64,000 nt of DNA from Aliishimia sp045106335 (GTDB taxonomy: Bacteria > Pseudomonadota > Alphaproteobacteria > Rhodobacterales > Rhodobacteraceae): NCBI GenBank assembly GCA_045106335.1, contig JBGCEM010000043.1, positions 3,946 to 67,945 on the forward strand, read 5' to 3'. The translations under genes were made by a program, and so were the position numbers. Numbering within the stretch: the first letter of the stretch is position 1; the number at the start of each line of letters is the position of its first letter. This document shows positions 9,261 to 18,822 of the stretch, in pieces. The notes beneath the pieces were generated by a model. The model was not told the origin of the DNA and made no database searches. It saw nothing but the letters and a program-made list of their open reading frames with translations.

Positions 9261-9781
9261 ATGGTAAAATCGTCGGGAGCGTTATCTTGATTGCCGGGGC
9301 GGTCGCAGGGGCTGCGCTGTATTATCTACAGGTGTATGGATTTTATACGGATGTCTCGACAACCGGGCCTAAGGACGTTCAGCTTGTTTCGGTGGTGTCA
9401 GACGCGCCAGAGCCTATTTTATTCAAGGAATTTCAGGCCATTGACGCGGAAAGTTCACCCATCCGTTACCGCGCCTGTTTCCGCACTGATATGAGCCTGT
9501 CGATGCTGAGCGAAACCTATGTCGGGCTCGACGCCGAGGCACCGCGCAATGCACCCCATTGGTTTGAGTGTTTTGATGCTGAAGCCATTGCCGCCCAGAT
9601 TGATGCCGGCACAGCCCTGACCTTTCTGGGCCAAAAAAACGTACATTACGGCGTTGACCGGATCGTGGCCATCACCGAAGACGGGCGCGGCTATGTCTGG
9701 CACGAACTCAATGAATGCGGCACCAAAGCCTATGACGGCACAGTGGTGGGCGAAACGTGCCCCCCATTGGAAAGGAATTAA
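9257..9781 (+). CDS. DUF6446-like membrane-anchored protein between glyQ and glyS
   Basis: 174 residues starting at a TTG (9257) that overlaps the glyQ stop (TGA 9258-9260). GGAGGA at 9245-9250 is correctly spaced, which decides the start. One N-terminal membrane helix (IVGSVILIAGAVAGAALYYL) is followed by a presumably periplasmic domain with Cys residues at RYRACFRTD, WFECFD, NECGT and GETCPP, which could make disulfides. The family (DUF6446, recalled) sits between glyQ and glyS in many Rhodobacterales. No function is known. Translational coupling to glyQ suggests stoichiometric co-expression, but a role in tRNA charging is not implied by the sequence. Confidence 0.82.
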   Translation: MNGKIVGSVILIAGAVAGAALYYLQVYGFYTDVSTTGPKDVQLVSVVSDAPEPILFKEFQAIDAESSPIRYRACFRTDMSLSMLSETYVGLDAEAPRNAPHWFECFDAEAIAAQIDAGTALTFLGQKNVHYGVDRIVAITEDGRGYVWHELNECGTKAYDGTVVGETCPPLERN

Positions 9782-9783
9782 CG

Positions 9784-11859
9784 ATGCCTGATCTGCTGAT
9801 CGAACTCTTTTCCGAAGAAATCCCTGCGCGCATGCAACAACGCGCCGCCCAGGACTTGAAAAAACTCATGACAGATGGGCTGGTCGAAGCCGGGCTCACC
9901 TACGCAAGTGCGGGCAGCTTTGCCACGCCACGCCGCTTGGTACTGTCTATCGAAGGGCTATTGGCGCACAGCCCCGCGACGCGCGAAGAACGCAAAGGTC
10001 CCAAGGCGGACGCGCCAGTCAAAGCGATTGAAGGCTTCCTGCGAGGGGCTGGCATAACCCGCGATCAAGTCGAAGAGCGCGAGACCCCCAAAGGCAATGT
10101 GCTGTTCGCGGTGATCGAAAAACCGGGCCGCGCGGCCTCAGAAATTGTGGCTGAAATCCTGGGCAAAACGATCCGCAATTTCCCGTGGCCCAAATCCATG
10201 CGCTGGGGCAGCGGCAGCTTGCGTTGGGTGCGCCCGTTGCAGTCAATCCTATGCATTTTGTCTAACGAAGAGGGCGCACAAATTGTGCCGCTGGAAATCG
10301 ATGGGATTGTCTCGGGTGACACTACGGAAGGGCACCGCTTTATGGCGCCGGGGCGATTTTCCGTCACAAATTTCGAGGATTACAGCACGAATCTTAAGCA
10401 AAAATACGTTGTCTTGGATGCCGAAGAACGCGCGCAGATGATCTGGAATGATGCCACCAACCAAGCCTTTGCAAACGGGCTGGATGTCGTGCCGGATCCG
10501 GGCTTGTTGACCGAAGTCGCTGGCCTCGTTGAATGGCCCTTTGTCCTGATGGGGCAAATTGGCGCTGATTTTCTGGATTTGCCTGCAGAAGTGCTGCAAA
10601 CCTCTATGAAAGAACACCAAAAATTCTTCTCAGTCCGCGACACGTCAGGGCGAATCGTGAGGTTCGTCACCGTCGCCAACCGCGAAACTGCCGACAACGG
10701 CGCAACAATCTTGGCGGGAAATGAAAAAGTTCTGTCCGCACGGCTGTCCGACGCGAAATTCTTCTGGGAAAACGATCTGCGCGTCGCCACATCAGACATG
10801 TCCACCTGGACCGACGCCCTGAAAAACGTGACCTTCCACAACAAACTGGGCTCACAATCAGATCGCATCGACCGCATTGCGGCTTTGGCGCGCGATCTGA
10901 CATCAATAACGGGTGCGGACCCGGACAACACAGAACAGGCCGCGCGATTGGCAAAGGCAGATCTTAGCTCTGAAATGGTGTATGAATTCCCAGAACTTCA
11001 GGGGCTTATGGGGCGATATTACATCAAAGCTTCAGGTGCAGTTGACGCCGTGGCCGCAGCCGCCCAAGACCACTACTCCCCCCTTGGCCCCTCTGACGAT
11101 GTTCCCACAGCCCCAATTTCCATCGCCGTCGCGTTGGCCGACAAAATCGACACGCTTACCGGATTCTGGGCCATCGACGAAAAACCAACCGGCAGCAAGG
11201 ATCCCTTTGCCCTGCGCCGTGCGGCCTTGGGTGTGATCCGCTTGTTGCTCGAAAATAATCTGACGGTCTCTTTGCAACCTTGGTTTGACAAAGGCTTAAA
11301 AGTCAACGGCCTGGACACACCCAATGAGCAGACCCTCAGCTTGCTCAGCTTTCTCCATGACCGCCTCAAGACCTATCTGCGCGATCAAAATATCCGCCAT
11401 GACATCATCAACGCCTGCATCGCCATGCCAAACAATGACGATCTGAACAAACTCGTCAACCGAGCCCGTGCACTCAGCGAAATCTTGAAAACAGAAGACG
11501 GCGTAAATCTGATCCAAGGCTTCAAGCGCGCCAACAACATCCTGACCCAAGCGGAAACAAAAGACGGGGTGGAATATTCCTACGGCGCAGACGTCAAATG
11601 GGCTGAAACCGACGAAGAGCGCGCCTTGTTCGAAGCCCTGGATGCCGCCGAAAAGCAGATCACCCCCGCAATGAAAGCGGACGACTTTGCAACAGCCATG
11701 ACTGCCATGGCCACTCTTCGCGCGCCCATAGACGCGTTTTTCGATGCAGTCATGATCAACGCAGACAACGACACAATACGTCGCAACCGCCTTAATCTCC
11801 TCAGTCGGATCCGGAACACCTGCGGACAAGTCGCTGACTTGACCAAAATCGAAGACTAG
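9784..11859 (+). CDS. glyS: glycyl-tRNA synthetase beta subunit
   Basis: tRNA-binding subunit of the alpha2beta2 glycyl-tRNA synthetase, 691 residues, normal length. The N-terminus MPDLLIELFSEEIPARMQ is characteristic. An HD-like block and the C-terminal anticodon-binding (DALR-like) region around FFDAVMINADNDTIRRNRL are present. The ATG at 9784 follows GGAAAGGAA; the in-frame ATG at 9757 lies inside the preceding gene. It ends the glyQ operon and is followed by a palindromic repeat at 11876-11933. Confidence 0.97.
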   Translation: MPDLLIELFSEEIPARMQQRAAQDLKKLMTDGLVEAGLTYASAGSFATPRRLVLSIEGLLAHSPATREERKGPKADAPVKAIEGFLRGAGITRDQVEERETPKGNVLFAVIEKPGRAASEIVAEILGKTIRNFPWPKSMRWGSGSLRWVRPLQSILCILSNEEGAQIVPLEIDGIVSGDTTEGHRFMAPGRFSVTNFEDYSTNLKQKYVVLDAEERAQMIWNDATNQAFANGLDVVPDPGLLTEVAGLVEWPFVLMGQIGADFLDLPAEVLQTSMKEHQKFFSVRDTSGRIVRFVTVANRETADNGATILAGNEKVLSARLSDAKFFWENDLRVATSDMSTWTDALKNVTFHNKLGSQSDRIDRIAALARDLTSITGADPDNTEQAARLAKADLSSEMVYEFPELQGLMGRYYIKASGAVDAVAAAAQDHYSPLGPSDDVPTAPISIAVALADKIDTLTGFWAIDEKPTGSKDPFALRRAALGVIRLLLENNLTVSLQPWFDKGLKVNGLDTPNEQTLSLLSFLHDRLKTYLRDQNIRHDIINACIAMPNNDDLNKLVNRARALSEILKTEDGVNLIQGFKRANNILTQAETKDGVEYSYGADVKWAETDEERALFEALDAAEKQITPAMKADDFATAMTAMATLRAPIDAFFDAVMINADNDTIRRNRLNLLSRIRNTCGQVADLTKIED

Positions 11860-11875
11860 CCACAGGGCGATGCTT

Positions 11876-11933
11876 TTCACTTAGCAAATAAACTCCGGGG
11901 GGAGGCCCTAAGGGCTGATGGGGCAGAGCCCCT
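11876..11933 (+). repeat. palindromic intergenic repeat, copy 1
   Basis: Lies just after glyS. It shares with the sequence at 39036-39079 the blocks TTCACTTAGC, AACTCCGGGG and GGGGCAGNGCCCC in the same order and orientation. The hairpin here is GGGGC (11920-11924), loop AGA, GCCCC (11928-11932). There is no T-run, so it is not a classical terminator, though it may stop transcription or stabilise the 3' end of the glyS message. Confidence 0.55.
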
Positions 11934-12057
11934 GGCTGCATCACAAACATCACCTTGCGAGGGTTAAGCTTTTGGCGGACGATGTAACGCTTGCGTGACA
12001 CGGTTTTCTGCCTATTCTGCGATCAATCCAAAATGCCGCAGCGCAGAAAGTTTAGAA

Positions 12058-14604
12058 ATGCACCGCGATCCGCATACAACGCTCGTTACACCAGACGCGC
12101 CAATTTCAGCGCAAACGCATGGCGGGCGCGGCAAATGCCTGCAACGCCTCACGCGCTTGGACCTTCCAGTACCAAAGACCGTTGCACTGTCGTTTCAGGC
12201 CGTCAAATCCATCGCCGAAGGGCAGATGCCTGATATCGACCGAATCGTCTCACAATTCCCAGATCAGCCCTTGCTGTGCGTGCGTCCTTCTTCGGAAGAC
12301 CCAGATTGGGGCGGGCCCGGTGCGATCTTGAATATTGGAATGAACGATAATCGCTTTGAAGCGCTGTGTACCAGTATGGGCCGAACGGCAGCTGCAATCG
12401 TTTATGCCAGGTTCGTTCAGTCCTACGCGGTGCATGTGGCGCGACTTGATCCGGATATGTTCGATGACGTGGCCCAAGATCCAGAAGAGGGGTTGCGTCA
12501 ATCTCTGATTGCCTACGTGGAAGAAGCCGAAGAGCCGTTTCCGCAAGACCCGGCACGCCAATTGTCGGATGTTCTTAAATCCATGGCACGTGCTTGGGAC
12601 GGCACCACGGCGCGGCTTTTACGACAAGCCAAGGGGGCGCCAACTGATGCGGGCTTGGGACTCGTGGTGCAACGCATGGTATTCGGGGTCGGGCAAGGGA
12701 TTTGCGGCTCTGGTGTGTTGCAGTTGGTCAATTCGGACACGGGCAATGCACAAATTACCGGCAGATATCTAAGCCAAAGCCAGGGCCGGGATGCACTGGC
12801 TGCGGGCAAGCAAGCGCTTTATCTAACACAAGACGCGAGGGGTCCGTCGCTCGAGGACCTGGCCCCAGAAATCTTTCAACAACTTCAAGCAAACGCGCAA
12901 ACAATGCGACAGCGTTTGCGCGAAGAGATGCAAGTTGAATTCGCCATTGATAATGGTGTTGTCCATATTTTGGACGGTGTGCGCGTCATGCGCTCGGCGC
13001 GGGCCGCGTTGCGGATTGCGGTTCAGCTGGCCAAAGACGGCATTATTCCCCGTGAAGAGGCGCTGATGCGCATCCCGCCGCGCACTCTGAACGAGTTACT
13101 GCACCGCCAGATTGACCCAAACGCGCCGCGGGATATTTTGGGGGTTGGGATTGCAGCAAGTCCGGGTGCTGCCACAGGGCGGATCGTGTTTTCCGCGCAC
13201 GAAGCCCAAGCAAGTGCGGCGCGCAGTGAACCTTGCGTGCTTGTGCGGCGCGAAACCAATCCCGAAGATATTCGCGGTATGCATGTCGCGGCGGCCGTCC
13301 TGACCGAAAAGGGCGGCATCACCAGCCACGCGGCTGTGATCGGGCGCGGCCTGGGCGTGCCATGTGTTGTCGGCGCGCGGGAAATTCGCTTTCAGACCCG
13401 CAAGCGCCAATTGATCACGCAGGACGGGCGCGTGTTGAAAGAAGGCGACGAAATCACCATCGATGGCTCGTCAGGTCAGGTGTTGGCGGGCAGCCCGCCG
13501 ATGCTGGAAGCGGCCTTGGATGATGCGTTTCAAACCCTGATGGACTGGGCCGACGCGTGCCGCGATATTGGGATCCGCGCCAATGCCGACACGATCCATG
13601 ACGCACAAACGGCCCGTAACTTCGACGCCCAAGGCATTGGACTGTGTCGCACCGAACATATGTTTTTTGACGCGGATCGATTGACGGTGATGCGTGAAAT
13701 GATTTTCACAGAAAACCCCGAAGACCGCCGGTTGGTGTTGGAACGCTTGTTGCCTATGCAGCGCGCGGACTTTACCGAGTTGTTTCGCATCATGGACGGG
13801 CGGCCTGTCTGCATCCGCCTGTTCGATCCGCCATTGCACGAATTCTTGCCGGTGGACAAATGGGGGCAACGCGAATTGGCCGAGGCGTTGGATTTGCCGG
13901 TCTCTGCGGTGACCCGCCGCGTGGATGCGATGCGCGAATACAATCCGATGTTGGGTCTGCGTGGCGTGCGTTTGGGCATCACTGTGCCCGAGATTTACGA
14001 AATGCAAGCGCGTGCAATTTTTGAAGCCAGTATCGCCGCAAGCACAGACAAAGCCCCGATTGTGCCTGAAATCATGATCCCACTGGTCTCGGCTATGCGT
14101 GAGGTGGAATTGGTCAAAGCGCGGATTGATGCAGTGGCGGCCACGTTGCGCACGCAGCATGTTTGCGCGTTAGACTATCGCTTAGGCGTGATGGTCGAAA
14201 CGCCGCGTGCCGCTTTGCGCGCGGGTGACATCGCACAGCATTGTGCTTTTTTAAGTTTTGGTACCAATGACCTAACGCAGATGACTTATGGTCTGTCGCG
14301 TGATGACGCGGGGCGGTTTATGTCAACTTATGTGCAGCAAGCGGTCTATCCAGAAGATCCGTTTCATTCTTTGGATGTAGACGGCGTGGGCGAATTGCTA
14401 CGCCTTGGGGCCGAGCGCGGACGCGCGTCACAACCAAATGTGGTCTTGTCTTTGTGCGGCGAACATGGCGGCAATCCAGAATCCATTGCGTTTTGTCGCG
14501 ATGCTGGTTTTGACTATGTTTCGTGCTCGCCCTTCCGCGTGCCTGTAGCCCGTTTGGCCGCCGCACAGTTGGCAATCTCTGACAAAACTGGCGAGACAAT
14601 ATAG
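12058..14604 (+). CDS. pyruvate, phosphate dikinase-like PEP-utilising enzyme
   Basis: 848 residues. The three-part layout of PPDK is visible: an N-terminal ATP-grasp-like domain, a swivelling phosphohistidine domain (GGITSHAAVIGRGLGVPCVVG) and a C-terminal PEP/pyruvate TIM barrel ending with the catalytic cysteine block SLCGEHGG and YVSCSPFRVPVARLAAAQ. It is somewhat shorter than classical PPDK. The N-terminal loop that usually reads RSGAxxSMPGMMDT is replaced by a divergent segment (RPSSEDPDWGGPGAILN), so nucleotide handling may differ. The ATG at 12058 (MHRDPHTTLVTP) is preceded by AGAAAG; the in-frame ATG at 11995 adds 21 unlike residues. A possible promoter is TTGCGT (11991) and TATTCT (12013), spacing 16. 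Confidence 0.83.
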   Translation: MHRDPHTTLVTPDAPISAQTHGGRGKCLQRLTRLDLPVPKTVALSFQAVKSIAEGQMPDIDRIVSQFPDQPLLCVRPSSEDPDWGGPGAILNIGMNDNRFEALCTSMGRTAAAIVYARFVQSYAVHVARLDPDMFDDVAQDPEEGLRQSLIAYVEEAEEPFPQDPARQLSDVLKSMARAWDGTTARLLRQAKGAPTDAGLGLVVQRMVFGVGQGICGSGVLQLVNSDTGNAQITGRYLSQSQGRDALAAGKQALYLTQDARGPSLEDLAPEIFQQLQANAQTMRQRLREEMQVEFAIDNGVVHILDGVRVMRSARAALRIAVQLAKDGIIPREEALMRIPPRTLNELLHRQIDPNAPRDILGVGIAASPGAATGRIVFSAHEAQASAARSEPCVLVRRETNPEDIRGMHVAAAVLTEKGGITSHAAVIGRGLGVPCVVGAREIRFQTRKRQLITQDGRVLKEGDEITIDGSSGQVLAGSPPMLEAALDDAFQTLMDWADACRDIGIRANADTIHDAQTARNFDAQGIGLCRTEHMFFDADRLTVMREMIFTENPEDRRLVLERLLPMQRADFTELFRIMDGRPVCIRLFDPPLHEFLPVDKWGQRELAEALDLPVSAVTRRVDAMREYNPMLGLRGVRLGITVPEIYEMQARAIFEASIAASTDKAPIVPEIMIPLVSAMREVELVKARIDAVAATLRTQHVCALDYRLGVMVETPRAALRAGDIAQHCAFLSFGTNDLTQMTYGLSRDDAGRFMSTYVQQAVYPEDPFHSLDVDGVGELLRLGAERGRASQPNVVLSLCGEHGGNPESIAFCRDAGFDYVSCSPFRVPVARLAAAQLAISDKTGETI

Positions 14605-14746
14605 CACCTATGCTAAGATTGCACATAGACGTTTAAACGAAATTTTATCATGTAAACAAGCGTTTCAATGGCTTTTTGTCGCAGGACTAGACCCAAAGCG
14701 GGTTTCGCGCTATCTAGCCTGTCGAGTAACAATTGTGAGACGCGAC

Positions 14747-15382
14747 ATGCGCGGGTTTAAAAAACTGTTTGGAGCGGCGCTGACCTTGTTGGTTTGTTCC
14801 AGTGCTGTTGGCGCTACGGACGCGGCGTTGAAAGAGCTTCAGAAGATCGAAACTCAAGGTCTTCAAGGGCTGACATCCGACAAAGTCAAAGACTTGTTGA
14901 CGGTGCCGAACCCGCGCAAAGTTGGTGTTGAATTTACCAAGAATTGGCTGGATGCACAGCCAAAAGCGCGGGGCGGCGAAGATCTCAAATGCCTGTCGCA
15001 AGCGCTATATTTTGAAGCACGAGGCGAAACCGTGCGCGGTCAGTTCGCAGTGGCCGAGGTCATTATGAACCGTGTGAAAAGCGCGCGCTTTCCCGACACG
15101 GTTTGCGCTGTGATTAACCAAGGCACAGGGCGTAAGTTTCAGTGCCAATTTACCTATACATGTGACGGCAAAAAAGAGATCGTGTCCGAACCCCGTGCTT
15201 ATGATCGGGTGTCGAAAGTCGCACGTTTGACATTGGATGGTCAGGTGCCTGCGCTGACCGAAGGGGCCACGCATTATCACACCACTGCAGTGCGTCCGAA
15301 CTGGGCCAAGGTGTATACCCGCACCGCCAAAATTGGGGTTCATATTTTCTATCGTCACACCTTCCGTTCCGCGTCGAATTAG
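14747..15382 (+). CDS. SleB-type cell wall hydrolase
   Basis: 211 residues with an N-terminal signal peptide (FGAALTLLVCSSAVGA) and a C-terminal Hydrolase_2 (SleB/CwlJ) domain. The domain begins at CLSQALYFEARGE, whose Glu is the presumed catalytic residue, and continues through AVAEVIMNRVKSARFPDTVCAVI. It probably cuts peptidoglycan glycan strands in the periplasm during growth; no sporulation role is expected in this group. The start is uncertain: ATG 14747 or GTG 14735 four codons earlier, and neither has a strong ribosome binding site. It stands alone between the PPDK-like gene and folB. Confidence 0.87.
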   Translation: MRGFKKLFGAALTLLVCSSAVGATDAALKELQKIETQGLQGLTSDKVKDLLTVPNPRKVGVEFTKNWLDAQPKARGGEDLKCLSQALYFEARGETVRGQFAVAEVIMNRVKSARFPDTVCAVINQGTGRKFQCQFTYTCDGKKEIVSEPRAYDRVSKVARLTLDGQVPALTEGATHYHTTAVRPNWAKVYTRTAKIGVHIFYRHTFRSASN

Positions 15383-15491
15383 GTCAACACTTTCGATACG
15401 ATGGCGCAAATGGGCCTTGGGATGACGGGTTCACACAGGATCAGATTTCTAAATCCAGTCTAGATACACGCGCTTTTGGGAAGGATTTGGT

Positions 15492-16439
15492 ATGAGCTCA
15501 GAAATTCGCTTAGCGTTTGAGCACCCCTTAGAGCGCGCCAAAGCCAGCGCGCCAAACGTTGCGCCGCTTGATCGTATTTCAGTGCGTGATCATGTGGTCG
15601 AAGTCGAAATTGGCGCATTTCAGGCCGAGCGCGGCGTCACACAGCGCATCAGCTTTAACATAGTGGTAGAGGTCCAGCCTTTGAGCGGACCAATGGATGA
15701 CGATGTAGACCGGATCCTTAGCTATGACAAAGTGACTGAGGCCATTCAGTTTGCGCTGGCGGCAGAGCGGCTGAACTTGCTGGAAACATTGTCTCAGCGT
15801 GTGGCCGACCGCATCTTGCTGGAACCGCAAGCCATGCGCGTCTTTGTGCGCATTGAAAAGCTGGACCGAGGGCCGGGGGCTTTGGGCGTGGAAATCATGC
15901 GTGCGCGCGGGCAAGAGGTCGACATCGCGCCACAAGAAGAAGACACGCCGCATCCTGAAATCGTCTATCTCAGCAACGCCGCCATGGCGTCGCAGAATTT
16001 GGCCGGTTGGATCGATCAGTTGCAGGCCCGGGGGCGTCCGCTGATCTTTTGTGTGGGGGCCGCGGATTTGACCTTGCCGCAAGCGGATCACCCATTGGTG
16101 CAGCGGCGCATTGATCTGCTGGCGATCGAACAAAACGCCTGGGTTTTGGCCGCGCGCGATGCCCGGTGCAAAGTTGTTGGCACGCGGACGGAATTGGATT
16201 GGGCGATGCGCAATGGTCAAATCTGTGTTTGGGCGCCCTCGAAAATTGTGCTGGATGCGCTGGACAGTCCGACCACGCGCGCCGATGACGCGGTGGCTTT
16301 GGCCGCCTGGTTTGCGGCGACCTTCGAGGCCAAAGAGATGTTGTTGATCGGCGAGCGCCCCCGCGAAATGGTATCAGAGGATTTGGCTTGCCCGGTCACC
16401 AGCCATGCACTGCATTTGGCGGATCTACCGCGCGCATAA
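15492..16439 (+). CDS. folB: dihydroneopterin aldolase with C-terminal extension
   Basis: 315 residues, about 2.5 times the length of a plain FolB. Residues 25-140 hold the aldolase domain (DRISVRDHVVEVEIGAF..., ILSYDKVTEAIQ, LLETLSQRVADRIL), which cleaves dihydroneopterin to hydroxymethyldihydropterin and glycolaldehyde. Residues about 155-315 are a second domain. Its last part (WAPSKIVLDALDSPTTRADDAVALAAWFAATF then EMLLIG) is reminiscent of the C-terminal half of amino-acid-kinase-fold proteins, but no N-terminal nucleotide loop is visible. The function of that half is unknown. AAGGA lies seven bases before the ATG. folP follows after 12 bp, so both act in one folate operon. Confidence 0.88.
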   Translation: MSSEIRLAFEHPLERAKASAPNVAPLDRISVRDHVVEVEIGAFQAERGVTQRISFNIVVEVQPLSGPMDDDVDRILSYDKVTEAIQFALAAERLNLLETLSQRVADRILLEPQAMRVFVRIEKLDRGPGALGVEIMRARGQEVDIAPQEEDTPHPEIVYLSNAAMASQNLAGWIDQLQARGRPLIFCVGAADLTLPQADHPLVQRRIDLLAIEQNAWVLAARDARCKVVGTRTELDWAMRNGQICVWAPSKIVLDALDSPTTRADDAVALAAWFAATFEAKEMLLIGERPREMVSEDLACPVTSHALHLADLPRA

Positions 16440-16451
16440 TGGGTACTTAGT

Positions 16452-17465
16452 TTGGCGGACACACACTATTATCGCGCGTTGCTTCAAACTGGGACAGCGC
16501 GCCCAGAGCAAGCCGTATCGGCGCTGGGGTCGCAATTTTGGTATACCCATGCCGAGGTCTTATCGCGCGGTGCGCCGGCCCATGTGATTGCGGCCCAAGA
16601 TGTTCCAGACCACTGGCAAACGCGGATCGGCGCACCGCGCGCATCTATTGTGGGCTTAGATTTCAGCGCGCCAGTGATCATGGGGATCTTGAACGTCACA
16701 CCGGACAGTTTTTCAGATGGGGGTGACAACGCCGTTCAAAGCGTTGCTTTGACACATGCCAACGCGATGATGACATCGGGCGCTCATATTCTGGACATTG
16801 GCGGTGAAAGTACACGTCCCGGCGCCAAGATCGTGCCTGTCCAGGATGAAATCTCGCGGACGGCACCTGTGATCCAAGCCATTCGTAAGGCGGGGCAAGA
16901 CGCGCCGATATCCATCGATACCCGTAAAGCAGATGTGGCCCAGGCCGCTTTGCGGGCAGGGGCCAATCTGGTGAATGATGTATCGGGTTTTACCTTTGAT
17001 CCCGCACTTGCCAAACTCTGCGCCGCGCAAGGAGTGCCCGTGTGCGTGATGCATGCGCTTGGGGATCCGACCACGATGCAGGACAACCCGCGCTACGACG
17101 ATGTCCTGTTGGATGTGTTTGATTTCTTGGCAGAGCGGATTGCCATATTGGAAGATCTGGGTGTCCCGCGTACCCAAATCATCGCTGACCCGGGCATTGG
17201 GTTTGGCAAAACTCAGGCGCATAATTTGACTTTGCTTAACCGCGTTGGATTTTTTCACGGACTTGGGGTGCCAATTCTGTTAGGTGCGTCGCGGAAACGG
17301 TTTATTGGGACGTTAGGCCATGCGCCAGACGCGCGAACGCGTGCACCTGGGTCAATCGCTGTGGCTCTTGCGGCTTTGGCCCAAGGCGTGCAAATAGTGC
17401 GCGTGCATGATGTGTCAGAAACGGCGCAAGCCATAGCTTTGTGGCAGGCAGTAACAACAGAATAG
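16452..17465 (+). CDS. folP: dihydropteroate synthase
   Basis: Joins hydroxymethyldihydropterin diphosphate to p-aminobenzoate; the target of sulfonamides. 337 residues including a family-specific N-terminal extension of about 75 residues. The core begins at IMGILNVTPDSFSDGG, continues with DIGGESTRPGA, ISIDTRKADVAQAAL and NDVSGF, and ends with LLGASRKRFIG. The start is a TTG at 16452 (MADTHYYRALLQTG), chosen because this extension is typical of Rhodobacteraceae and no closer start fits it. It is placed 12 bp after folB and 7 bp before glmM, as in many bacteria. Confidence 0.95.
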   Translation: MADTHYYRALLQTGTARPEQAVSALGSQFWYTHAEVLSRGAPAHVIAAQDVPDHWQTRIGAPRASIVGLDFSAPVIMGILNVTPDSFSDGGDNAVQSVALTHANAMMTSGAHILDIGGESTRPGAKIVPVQDEISRTAPVIQAIRKAGQDAPISIDTRKADVAQAALRAGANLVNDVSGFTFDPALAKLCAAQGVPVCVMHALGDPTTMQDNPRYDDVLLDVFDFLAERIAILEDLGVPRTQIIADPGIGFGKTQAHNLTLLNRVGFFHGLGVPILLGASRKRFIGTLGHAPDARTRAPGSIAVALAALAQGVQIVRVHDVSETAQAIALWQAVTTE

Positions 17466-17472
17466 GTGCGGT

Positions 17473-18816
17473 ATGGGTAAGTTATTTGGAACAGATGGTG
17501 TGCGCGGCAAGGCCAATGCCTATCCAATGACTGCGGATCTGGCCTTGCGTTTGGGCGCTGCTGTGGGACGCTATTTCAGCCGCAGCGATGGCCAGCACCG
17601 TGTGGTGATCGGCAAAGACACGCGCCGGTCTGGATATATGTTCGAACACGCGTTGACGGCTGGATTGACCTCGACTGGGATGAGCGTGCTGCTGCTTGGA
17701 CCAGTGCCGACCCCGGCTGTGGGCTTGTTAACGCGCTCAATGCGCGCGGATTTGGGGGTGATGATTTCCGCGTCACACAATCCCGCACCGGATAATGGAA
17801 TTAAGTTCTTTGGTCCTGATGGCTTCAAGCTGTCTGATGCGATGGAAGCCGAAATCGAGGCGCTGATTGACTCTGGCGTCGATCTTGCACCGGCCGAAAG
17901 CATTGGGCGGGTCAAGCGCATTGATGATGCTAGGTTTCGCTATATCGAACGGGTGAAACATACATTCCCCCGCGGGATGCGCCTGGATGGTATGAAGGTC
18001 GTGATTGATTGCGCGAATGGGGCCGCACACCGCGTCGCGCCAGAAGCCCTATGGGAGCTTGGCGCCGAAGTCATTCCCGTTGGCACCAGCCCGAATGGCA
18101 ACAACATCAATGATGCTTGCGGCTCAACGTCACCGGAAGTGGCCGCCAAAACAGTTCTGGAACATGGTGCGGATGTGGGCATTTGTCTGGACGGGGACGC
18201 AGATCGCGTCATTCTGCTGGATGAAACCGGCACGATTGGCGATGGCGACCAGTTCATGGGGTTGATGGCCACCCGCTGGAAAGCTGAAGAGCGCCTTGCG
18301 GGCAATGCTTTGGTCGCGACTGTGATGTCAAATTTGGGGCTGGAACGGTATTTGGCGGCCCACGACGTGACGCTAGAACGCACTTCTGTTGGCGACCGCT
18401 ATGTGGTCGAGCGTATGCGCGAGGGCGGGTTTAATCTGGGCGGTGAGCAATCTGGCCATATCGTTATGTCGGATTATGCGACCACGGGCGATGGGCTGAT
18501 GGCTGGCATGCAGTTTCTGGCGGAATTGGTGCGCAGCGGCAAGAAAGCGTCCGAACTGATGCATGTCTTTGATCCTGTGCCGCAACTTCTTGAAAACGTG
18601 CGGTATTCCGCAGATCAATTGCCGTTGGAAAACGCAAATGTGCAGCAAGCTATCGCCGACGTCGAAGCCGGTTTGGTCGGGCAAGGGCGTCTGTTGATCC
18701 GAAAGTCAGGGACAGAACCGCTTATTCGGGTCATGGCCGAAGCTGAGGATGAGACTTTGCTGAAAGCCTCGGTCGCACGGGTGGTTGATGCAGTTAGGGC
18801 CTCTGTTTCTGCGTGA
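17473..18816 (+). CDS. glmM: phosphoglucosamine mutase
   Basis: Interconverts glucosamine-6-phosphate and glucosamine-1-phosphate for UDP-GlcNAc, and so feeds peptidoglycan and lipid A. 447 residues, normal length. The active-site serine loop is ISASHNP, the Mg loop is GDADRV, the sugar-binding loop GGEQSGH, and the phosphate site RKSGTEPLIRVM. It starts GKLFGTDGVRGKAN. Last gene of the folB-folP-glmM cluster; it converges with the DMT transporter gene with a 6-bp gap. Confidence 0.97.
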   Translation: MGKLFGTDGVRGKANAYPMTADLALRLGAAVGRYFSRSDGQHRVVIGKDTRRSGYMFEHALTAGLTSTGMSVLLLGPVPTPAVGLLTRSMRADLGVMISASHNPAPDNGIKFFGPDGFKLSDAMEAEIEALIDSGVDLAPAESIGRVKRIDDARFRYIERVKHTFPRGMRLDGMKVVIDCANGAAHRVAPEALWELGAEVIPVGTSPNGNNINDACGSTSPEVAAKTVLEHGADVGICLDGDADRVILLDETGTIGDGDQFMGLMATRWKAEERLAGNALVATVMSNLGLERYLAAHDVTLERTSVGDRYVVERMREGGFNLGGEQSGHIVMSDYATTGDGLMAGMQFLAELVRSGKKASELMHVFDPVPQLLENVRYSADQLPLENANVQQAIADVEAGLVGQGRLLIRKSGTEPLIRVMAEAEDETLLKASVARVVDAVRASVSA

Positions 18817-18822
18817 CGTGTT

